NCBI GenBank assembly: GCA_049697115.1
Contig: JBAVVD010000020.1
Location: 1-15,320, forward strand
Direction: 5' to 3'
Length of the DNA stretch: 15,320 bases
Source: JBAVVD01 sp049697115
Lineage (GTDB): Bacteria; Acidobacteriota; Aminicenantia; Aminicenantales; UBA4085
Each line of letters opens with the position of its first letter. Position 1 is the stretch's first letter. Below, piece after piece: positions 1 to 6,400 of the stretch. Under the pieces are notes generated by a model. It ran no database searches and was not told the origin of the DNA. It saw nothing but the letters and a program-made list of their open reading frames with translations. A program made the position numbers and the translations under genes.

Positions 1-126
1 GGGGACAATGTGAATTTGGAGATCGATCTGATCACGGACGTGGCGATGGAGAAGGGGCTGCGGTTTGCGATTCGCGAGGGAGGCCGAACGGTCGGCGCCG
101 GTTCCGTCACCGAAGTCCTGGAGTAA
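1..126 (+). CDS. tuf: Elongation factor EF-Tu, 3' end only (upstream tuf copy)
   Basis: The window opens inside this gene. The last 41 codons and a TAA stop are present, giving the end of EF-Tu domain III; the segment GLRFAIREGGRTVGAG is the family's near-invariant C-terminal signature. EF-Tu is the cytosolic GTPase that carries aminoacyl-tRNA to the ribosomal A site. The residue after GAG is Ser where Val is usual, a small oddity. rpmG starts 54 bases downstream, as in the common tufB-secE-nusG arrangement. A second tuf begins at 15062, so the genome has at least two copies, but the visible parts do not overlap and cannot be compared. Codons are mostly G-ending in the first half and mixed in the second. 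Truncation is due to the window edge. Confidence 0.97.
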   Translation, partial: GDNVNLEIDLITDVAMEKGLRFAIREGGRTVGAGSVTEVLE

Positions 127-180
127 ATCATCAGGCGGCCAAGCGCTTTATTCATAAAGGAAAAGGATTGAGAGAAAAGA

Positions 181-330
181 ATGAGAGAAATCATTACGCT
201 CCAATGTACTGAGTGCAAGCGGCGTAACTATTCGAACACAAGAAATAAAAAGACGCAGACTAACCGGCTGGAGCTGAAGAAATTTTGCCCCTTTTGCCGG
301 AAACACACTCTCCATAAGGAAGTGAAATAA
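181..330 (+). CDS. rpmG: 50S ribosomal protein L33
   Basis: A 49-residue basic protein of normal L33 length, starting MREIITLQCTECKRRNYSN. L33 lies near the E site of the large ribosomal subunit. Two Cys pairs (C9/C12 and C36/C39) form a four-Cys zinc site, so this is the zinc-binding (C+) form rather than the zinc-free paralogue made under zinc limitation in some bacteria. The ATG at 181 is the only sensible start, but its SD is weak: AAGG sits 14 bases upstream and only purines lie closer. It lies between tuf and tRNA-Trp and is probably cotranscribed with both, since no terminator or convincing promoter is seen in the flanking gaps (127-180 and 331-371). Confidence 0.96.
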   Translation: MREIITLQCTECKRRNYSNTRNKKTQTNRLELKKFCPFCRKHTLHKEVK

Positions 331-371
331 AGAAGCGAAATCAATTTTCAGGAGGATGACAGATAAGACAC

Positions 372-445
<74 letters not shown>

Positions 446-508
446 CTCCCCATGTAATGAGAAGGTTTCGAAGGGGCTTGAATCTTAAGATAAGGATAAG
501 ATTTACCG

Positions 509-721
509 ATGAGCCAAAAAAAGAGATGGTATAAAAGATTTCCTTTATTTTTGAAAGAGGTGAAGGCGGAATTAAAGAAAGTGACATGGCCTGCGCGCAG
601 GGAAATCTACAACACAACCCTTGTGGTTATCTTAGCCACCATTTTCTTCGGATTTTATCTTTTCTTTTGGGATGTGGCATTCTCCTGGGTCATCAGTAAG
701 ATAGAGGCATTTTTTAGATAA
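509..721 (+). CDS. secE: Preprotein translocase subunit SecE
   Basis: A 70-residue protein with the short, single-span SecE architecture. The basic cytosolic N-terminus (MSQKKRWYKRFPLFLKEVK) leads into the family signature KAELKKVTWPARREI at about residues 19-33, which lies along the membrane surface and clamps SecY. One hydrophobic span follows at about residues 37-62. SecE stabilises the SecYEG channel that exports unfolded proteins and inserts membrane proteins. The E. coli form has three spans, whereas most bacteria have one as here. The start ATG is preceded by AAGGA at 492-496, 12 bases away. nusG follows after 15 bases, the classic secE-nusG pair. Confidence 0.96.
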   Translation: MSQKKRWYKRFPLFLKEVKAELKKVTWPARREIYNTTLVVILATIFFGFYLFFWDVAFSWVISKIEAFFR

Positions 722-736
722 AGGCAGATTTTTAAA

Positions 737-1267
737 ATGACAAAGAACTGGTACGTCGTTCACACCTATTCTGGGTTTGAAAAATTTGTGGCCGAGTCTG
801 TCCATCAGAGAGCTCTGGAGCTGAACATTGAAGACCAGATCGGCCAGATTATTATCCCCACCGAGGATGTGATCGAGATCAAATCCGGGAAAAAAGTCGT
901 ATCGACCAAGAGGTCCTATCCAGGATACATTCTGATTGAGATGGAAATGACCGATGAGAATTGGCATATCATTCGGGAAACGCCCAAGGTCACAGGTTTT
1001 GTGGGCTCTGGGAAAAAACCCACTCCTTTAAGCAGAGAAGAGGTCAGCCAAATCGTCGAGCATATGGAGACGACCTCAGAGAAACCCAAGCCCAAGCATT
1101 CCTTTGAAAAAGGTGAAGCCGTCCGAATCATTGATGGGCCTTTCTTTAACTTCAATGGACTTGTGGAAGATGTGAATCATGAAAGAAATACATTGAAAGT
1201 GCTCGTGACGATATTCGGCCGGTCAACTCCCGTCGAGCTCGAATTTCTGCAGGTGGAGAAGATTTAG
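737..1267 (+). CDS. nusG: Transcription termination/antitermination protein NusG
   Basis: A 176-residue protein of usual length. The NGN domain spans about residues 4-110, with WYVVHTYSGFEK at 5-16, YPGYILIEM at 61-69 and TGFVGS at 86-91. A Lys/Pro-rich linker (112-120) leads to a KOW domain from about 122 to the end, with GEAVRIIDGPF at 126-136. In the family, NGN binds the beta' clamp helices and beta near the upstream DNA, while KOW recruits Rho or ribosomal S10. NusG would therefore act on the polymerase encoded downstream, near the face where the unusual beta insertion may lie (inference). Its SD is weak (AAGG at 722-725). The TAG stop overlaps the strong SD of rplK. Confidence 0.97.
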   Translation: MTKNWYVVHTYSGFEKFVAESVHQRALELNIEDQIGQIIIPTEDVIEIKSGKKVVSTKRSYPGYILIEMEMTDENWHIIRETPKVTGFVGSGKKPTPLSREEVSQIVEHMETTSEKPKPKHSFEKGEAVRIIDGPFFNFNGLVEDVNHERNTLKVLVTIFGRSTPVELEFLQVEKI

Positions 1268-1276
1268 GAGGAGAAT

Positions 1277-1708
1277 ATGTCCAAAGAAGTCGTTGCAAGG
1301 ATCAAGTTGCAGATTGTGGCCGGCCAGGCGAGCCCCGCTCCTCCTGTCGGCCCGGCTTTAGGTCAGCACAATGTGAATATTATGGAGTTTGTTCGGCAGT
1401 TCAACGAGAAGACAGGTAAGATGGAAGAAGGTATGATTGTTCCTGTTGTCATCACCGTTTTCAAGGATAAAACCTTCAACTTTATCCTGAAGACGCCGCC
1501 GGCCTCTTACCTTCTGAAAAGGGCCGCGGGGATCGCCAAGGGTTCAGGTGCACCGAACAAGGAGAAAGTTGGCAAAATCACTCAGAAGCAGATCGAGGAT
1601 ATCGCCCGAATGAAGCTTTCTGATTTGAACGCCAACGATTTAGAGGCGGCCAAGAAAATCGTCGAGGGAACCGCCCGAAATATGGGATTGGAGATTATCA
1701 GTGGTTAA
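1277..1708 (+). CDS. rplK: 50S ribosomal protein L11
   Basis: A 143-residue L11 of standard length. The N-terminal domain holds the proline-rich segment SPAPPVGPALGQHNVNIMEF (about 19-38), the thiostrepton and factor-binding region in the family. The C-terminal domain binds the GTPase-associated centre of 23S rRNA and contains GSGAPNKEKVGKI. The residue after GQH is Asn where Gly is usual. The ATG is set by a strong AGGAGGAG at 1266-1273 that overlaps the nusG stop, leaving a gap of only 9 bases. There is therefore no separate leader of the kind that holds the L1 operator upstream of rplK in E. coli. The 3' end overlaps rplA by 8 bases. Confidence 0.97.
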   Translation: MSKEVVARIKLQIVAGQASPAPPVGPALGQHNVNIMEFVRQFNEKTGKMEEGMIVPVVITVFKDKTFNFILKTPPASYLLKRAAGIAKGSGAPNKEKVGKITQKQIEDIARMKLSDLNANDLEAAKKIVEGTARNMGLEIISG

Positions 1709-2393
1709 AAGAGGGAAAAAATATTCGCAAGCGAGAGAACTCAAGGATCAACCGGAGTATTCTCTGGAGGGCGCCGTCAGTCGGGTCAAAAAGGGAAGCT
1801 ATGCCAAATTTGATGAATCGGTGGATATTGCCATGCGGCTGGGTGTAAATCCCAAGCAGTCAGACCAGATGGTCAGAGGTACCGTTCGCCTTCCTTTCGG
1901 AACAGGCAAGACCAAGAAGGTATGCGTCCTGGCTTCGGGAGAAAAAGTCAAAGAAGCTGAAGAAGCCGGAGCCGAATACGCCGGAGGGGAAGAACTGATC
2001 GAAAAAATTGCCTCCGGCTGGATTGACTTCGATGTTGTCATTGCCACGCCGGATGTGATGAGAAGTGTCGGCAAGCTCGGTCGCATTCTCGGGACAAAAG
2101 GTCTGATGCCCAATCCCAAGTCAGGAACAGTGACTTTCGACATCAAAAAAACGGTCGAGGAAACCAAGACCGGACGGGTGGAATTCCGGGTGGATAAGAC
2201 AGGCATCGTTCATTCCACTGTAGGGAGAGTTTCATTTCCTGAAGAAAAGCTCGTGGAAAATGCCAACGTCTTTATTCAGGCAGTCCTCCATGCCCGGCCA
2301 CCGGCCGCCAAAGGGAAATTCATCCGAAGCCTGTCACTGAGTTCCACCATGGGTCCTTCTTTTAAGATATCAGAGGATGTTTTTGAAAAATAG
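1701..2393 (+). CDS. rplA: 50S ribosomal protein L1
   Basis: A 230-residue L1 of standard length. It begins at GTG 1701, inside the last codons of rplK, giving MVKRGKKYSQAREL, which matches the usual L1 opening. GGAG at 1690-1693 lies 7 bases upstream and supports this start. The signature segment GRILGTKGLMPNPKSGTVT follows VVIATPDVMRSVGKL near the middle of the protein. L1 forms the mobile L1 stalk of the 50S subunit and helps release tRNA from the E site. In many bacteria it represses translation of rplK-rplA by binding a leader mimic of its rRNA site, but no such leader is evident here. The 8-base overlap suggests translational coupling to rplK. Confidence 0.97.
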   Translation: MVKRGKKYSQARELKDQPEYSLEGAVSRVKKGSYAKFDESVDIAMRLGVNPKQSDQMVRGTVRLPFGTGKTKKVCVLASGEKVKEAEEAGAEYAGGEELIEKIASGWIDFDVVIATPDVMRSVGKLGRILGTKGLMPNPKSGTVTFDIKKTVEETKTGRVEFRVDKTGIVHSTVGRVSFPEEKLVENANVFIQAVLHARPPAAKGKFIRSLSLSSTMGPSFKISEDVFEK

Positions 2394-2404
2394 GAGCAGA
2401 GAAA

Positions 2405-2917
2405 GTGAAGCCGGATAAAAAAGTAAAAACTATTCAGGAAGTGGCAGAGATATTCCAGGCCCATCAGACTTTATATCTCTGTGATTACACACACATGACC
2501 GTGGCCCAGGCCGTGGATTTGCGGAAGACTTTGCGCCGCAATTCATCCGCGTTCAAGGTGGTGAAAAACAGGCTGGCTCTTCGGGCGCTTCGAGAGGACT
2601 TCCCTGCGGACCTTCGTCCGCATTTCCAAGGAGCGACGGCCATCGCCTATACGTCCGAGGATCCGCTCGCTCTGGCCCGGGTGCTCAAGGATTTTTCTAC
2701 ACAAAACAAGGTTTTAACCGTAAAAGGAGGTCTCATCGAGGGACAGTTATTTCCCGCCGAGAGGTTCGAGGAAATCACACGAATGAGATCCCGTTCGGAA
2801 CTCCTGGGCAAAATCGGCTATCTCATGACTTTTCCGCTGACCCGATGGCTGAGGAACATGCAGGCTCCTCTGGGTCATCTGGGCAGCCTGTTGAGTCAAT
2901 TCAAAAATAAAAAATAG
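2405..2917 (+). CDS. rplJ: 50S ribosomal protein L10
   Basis: A 170-residue L10. Recognisable parts are the N-terminal rRNA-binding domain with KVVKNRLALRAL (about 51-62), FQGATAIAYTSEDP, and a C-terminal helix that in the family anchors L7/L12 dimers; the end APLGHLGSLLSQFKNKK fits this. L10 is the base of the ribosomal stalk. The start is GTG 2405, with AGGAG (2392-2396) 8 bases upstream overlapping the rplA stop. The rplA-rplJ gap is 11 bases, so there is no room for the long L10 leader that mediates autogenous repression in E. coli. rplL follows closely, consistent with coupled synthesis of stalk proteins. Confidence 0.96.
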   Translation: MKPDKKVKTIQEVAEIFQAHQTLYLCDYTHMTVAQAVDLRKTLRRNSSAFKVVKNRLALRALREDFPADLRPHFQGATAIAYTSEDPLALARVLKDFSTQNKVLTVKGGLIEGQLFPAERFEEITRMRSRSELLGKIGYLMTFPLTRWLRNMQAPLGHLGSLLSQFKNKK

Positions 2918-2921
2918 AGTT

Positions 2922-2926
2922 GGAGG
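2922..2926 (+). promoter_or_regulatory. SD site for the upstream rplL start
   Basis: GGAGG lies 5 bases before ATG 2932. The in-frame TTG at 2920 overlaps this SD and is not a credible start. This site favours an L7/L12 with a 19-residue N-terminal extension and competes with a second good SD at 2975-2979. Confidence 0.7.
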
Positions 2927-2931
2927 TTAAA

Positions 2932-3375
2932 ATGGCCACCAAAGCTCAAACAAAAGAGACCACGGACACAGGAAAGGAGAGAAAAGAAGTGACAAAATTA
3001 ACAAAGGAAGAATTTTTCAATCACCTGGACAGTCTGACCGTATTAGAACTTGCCGATTATATTAAAGAGTTCGAAGCGCGGTACGGAATCAGTGCCGCCG
3101 CTGTTCCAATGGCTGTGGCAGCAGGGGGAGCTTCTCAAGGCGAGGTCAAAGTCGAAGAGGCCAAATCCGAGTTTACTTTGGTCCTGAAGAATGCCGGTGA
3201 AAAAAAGATCAATGTCATCAAAATCGTCAGAGAGGTCACAAGTCTGGGATTGAAAGAAGCCAAAGATTTGGTGGATGGCGCTCCCAAAACAGTCAAGGAA
3301 GGATTGTCTAAAGATGAGGCGGAAGCCCTCAAGAAAAAATTTGAGGAAGTTGGTGCGCAGGTTGAACTACAGTAG
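2932..3375 (+). CDS. rplL: 50S ribosomal protein L7/L12
   Basis: A 147-residue reading from ATG 2932. The N-terminal dimerisation domain reads TKEEFFNHLDSLTVLELADY, followed by an Ala/Gly/Val hinge (AAAVPMAVAAGGAS). The C-terminal domain contains KKINVIKIVREVTSLGLKEA and is the factor-binding part that recruits EF-G and EF-Tu. The usual family length is 120-130 residues. The first 19 residues here are a hydrophilic Lys/Glu/Thr stretch that L12 normally lacks. A second start, GTG 2989, preceded by AGGAG 9 bases upstream, would give 128 residues beginning MTKLTKEEFF, closer to the canonical form. Both starts have good SDs. I give the upstream one because it sits 14 bases from the rplJ stop, but the choice is open. 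Confidence 0.93.
   Translation: MATKAQTKETTDTGKERKEVTKLTKEEFFNHLDSLTVLELADYIKEFEARYGISAAAVPMAVAAGGASQGEVKVEEAKSEFTLVLKNAGEKKINVIKIVREVTSLGLKEAKDLVDGAPKTVKEGLSKDEAEALKKKFEEVGAQVELQ
2975..2979 (+). promoter_or_regulatory. Alternative SD site for rplL (internal GTG 2989)
   Basis: AGGAG with a 9-base spacing to in-frame GTG 2989. Use of this start gives a 128-residue L7/L12 whose N-terminus lines up with the family, leaving a 71-base rplJ-rplL gap. It could be the only start, a second start, or chance in a purine-rich coding stretch. Confidence 0.5.
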
Positions 3376-3398
3376 AAAAATTTTTTTGATCGTCCATA

Positions 3399-3422
3399 AA
3401 AAGAGAGTGAAAACTCTTTTTT
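3399..3422 (+). terminator. Candidate attenuator or processing hairpin between rplL and rpoB
   Basis: AAAAGAGAGT (3399-3408) pairs with ACTCTTTTTT (3413-3422) around a GAAA loop, giving 10 pairs including one G-T. GAAA is a stable GNRA tetraloop. The 3' arm is T-rich, so the element resembles a weak intrinsic terminator whose U-tract is the descending arm. It occupies the 58-base rplL-rpoB gap, the position of the E. coli attenuator and RNase III site that lower rpoBC expression relative to the ribosomal genes. The stem is AT-rich and ends 11 bases before the rpoB ATG, so it could also affect translation initiation. The function is inferred from position and structure. Confidence 0.5.
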
Positions 3423-3433
3423 AGAGAGCTTCA

Positions 3434-6400
3434 ATGATTAAAAGACAAGAAAATATTTATCGCGAAAGAATTGATTTTTCAAAAATGAAAACCGCCTTTT
3501 CCATGCCGGATCTTCTGGCCATCCAGAGGCAGTCCTATGCCGAGTATCTTCAAATGGAACTCCTACCTGAGGAAAGAAAGGATGAAGGATTACAGGCCGC
3601 CTTTAAGGATGTCTTTCCCATTTCTGATTTTAAGGAAACCACCCAGCTCGATTTCATCAGCTATTCCATCGGGAACTGGGAATGCAAATGCGGTCGTCTG
3701 AAGGGAGTCGAGAACTTCCGATTTCGCTGCAAAGGCTGCGGCATGCTTCTGCCTTCGGATGTGGAGTTGACGGAGAAGGAAATCTGTCCTTACTGCGGCG
3801 CCATTAAGAAAATTGAAATTCCTCTCTGCGAGCACTGCGGAGACAAGGTCGGGTTGAAAATGAAATATGGTCCCACCGAGTGTCTCCAGAAAGGATATAC
3901 TTATTCCGTTCCTCTGAGACTGAAAGTCCGTCTGATTTGCTGGGAAAAGGACGCCGCGACAAAAGCCAAAAGGCTGAAGCACATCAAAGAACAAGAAGTC
4001 TATTTTGGCGATATCCCCTTGATGTCCGAGAAAGGGACTTTTATATTCAACGGGATTGAACGGGTGGTCGTCAGCCAGCTCCAGCGGTCTCCGGGAGTTT
4101 TTTTCAGGCCGGGAGAGAGCAAAGGCTTCTTTATAGCCAAGATAATTCCTTATCGGGGCGCTTGGGTGGAGTTTGAGTATGATGCCAAGAATACCCTTTT
4201 TGTCCGGCTCGACCGGAAAAAGAAATTTCTGGCGACCGTATTCTTGAGGGCCCTGGGCTTTGGATCGGATGAAGAGATCATCCGTCTCTTCCATCGGACG
4301 TATAAAATTTATCCGGAAAACAGCAAGCTCTATTGGGAGTTGTCAGAAGGGCTGGTCGGCCGGACTATCAGCGAAGATGTGGTTGACCCGAAATCCAAGA
4401 ACGTCTTCATTCATTCCCGAAGGAAGCTCACCAAGGAGCTGGTCCAGAAGATTCGGGAGCTTGGATTGAACCGGGTCGCTATTGACAGAAAAGAACTGCA
4501 TGGGGCTTTCTCTCTCTCCTCCCTGAAAGGGAAAGTGAAAGCCAACGAGGAAATCGGCGATACGCATCTTGACCTTCTCATCGGCCGGGGGGAGCCCTTT
4601 GAAGTATTTTTCCCTCACGAGGACGAGGCCGGACTGCTCCTTATTAATTCCTTGAAGAAAGATCAGCGTAAAGACTCCAACCAGGCCCTGGCGGAGATCT
4701 ACAGGAAATTGAGGCCGGGAGAACCCCACACTATGGAGAGCGCCCATAATCTCTTCCGTAATCTTTTCTTCAATCCCCAGAAGTACAATTTTTCCCGAAT
4801 CGGCCGACTGAAAATGAACATCAAATTGAATATGAATTCCTCCCTGGATGAGAAGACACTCTCTCCCATGGATTATGTCGAGGTCATCAAATATATCATC
4901 CGCCTCCGAAGAGGAGAGGGCGCTGTGGATAACATCGACCATTTGGGAAACCGCCGTGTGCGGTCGGTGGGAGAGCTTGTCGAGAATGCGTTCCGCATCG
5001 GATTAACCCGAATGGAGAGAACGGTCAAGGAAAAAATGACGGTGACTGCTGATTTAGCTTCAGCGATGCCTCAGGATTTGATCAATTCCAAGCCTGTCAT
5101 TGCCGCCCTCAAAGAGTTCTTCGGGAGTTCCCAGCTTTCTCAATTTATGGATCAGATCAACTGTCTGTCCGAAGTGACTCACAAAAGGCGTCTGAGTGCT
5201 TTGGGCCCTGGCGGACTAAGCCGAGAAAGAGCGGGATTTGAGGTCCGCGATATACAGTCTTCCCATTATGGCCGTATCTGTCCTGTGGAAACGCCAGAAG
5301 GACCGAACATCGGCTTGATTTCCTCTCTGAGCTGTTTTGCTCGGGTAAACAGCTTTGGCTTTATCGAAACACCTTACCGGAAAGTCAAAAACGGAAGAAT
5401 CATCGACTACGTTAAAGTTCTTCATCCTGGCGACAGCGAATACAAAGTGGGAGACATCATTGAAAGTGACGTGATCCTCAAGGAAATGGAGAGCCTGAAG
5501 AAAAAAAAGGCGAAGCATTTGCCCGTGGTGGAGCCCTATTGTTTTTACCTGACAGCCTGGGAAGAAGAGAAATACAATATTGCCCAGGCGAATGCCAGAG
5601 TGGATGACAAAGGATATTTTATCGACGATATCGTCAGTGCTCGACAGGGCGGAAATTTCAAGCTCATTCCCAGGAGGCAAATCAACTACATCGATGTCTC
5701 TCCCAAACAGCTGGTTTCGCTCTCGGCCGCCCTGATTCCCTTTCTGGAGCACGATGATGCCAACAGGGCGCTCATGGGGTCTAACATGCAGAGGCAGGCT
5801 GTTCCTCTTCTCCGGACGGAAGCGCCTTTCATCGGAACGGGAATCGAGCATTTGGTGGCCAAAGGATCGGGAGATGTGGTGATCTGCCGGCGGCCGGGAG
5901 TCGTTGAATTCGTCGATGCCGACCGGATTCTCATCCGCGTGGATGAAAAGGAGAATACGAAAGGACACGAAGTCGGGACGGATCTTTATTTACTGACAAA
6001 ATTCTTGAGAACCAATCAGAACACCTGCCTCAGCCAGAGGCCGATTGTCAGAAAAGGAGACCGGATCGAAAAAGGCCAGATTTTGGCGGACAGTTCCTGC
6101 ACGGACAGAGGAGAGCTTTCCCTCGGCCGGAATGTGCTCTGCGCTTTTATGCCCTGGAGGGGGTATAACTTCGAGGATGCCATTATCGTCAGCGAGAAAT
6201 TAATCAAAGAGGACATCTTTACGTCCATCCATATCGTGGAAGAGACAATTGAGGCGCGCGATACAAAGCTGGGGCCGGAGGAAATCACGAGAGACATTCC
6301 CAATGTCCCGGAAAACCTTCTCCGCAATCTGGATGAGAATGGAATCGTCCGCATCGGCGCCCAGGTCAGATCCGGCGATATTCTGGTCGGCAAAGTCGCG

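Noticed and set aside
146..159. Small inverted repeat CTTTAT/ATAAAG between tuf and rpmG
   Set aside because: As RNA it gives only 5 AT-rich pairs, with no following U-run; too weak to call.
478..508. Possible promoter upstream of secE starting at TTGAAT
   Set aside because: No -10-like hexamer stands at 16-18 bases; the purine-rich stretch there is better explained as the secE SD.
2920..2931. TTG 2920 as the rplL start
   Set aside because: It overlaps the GGAGG that serves ATG 2932 and would lack its own SD.
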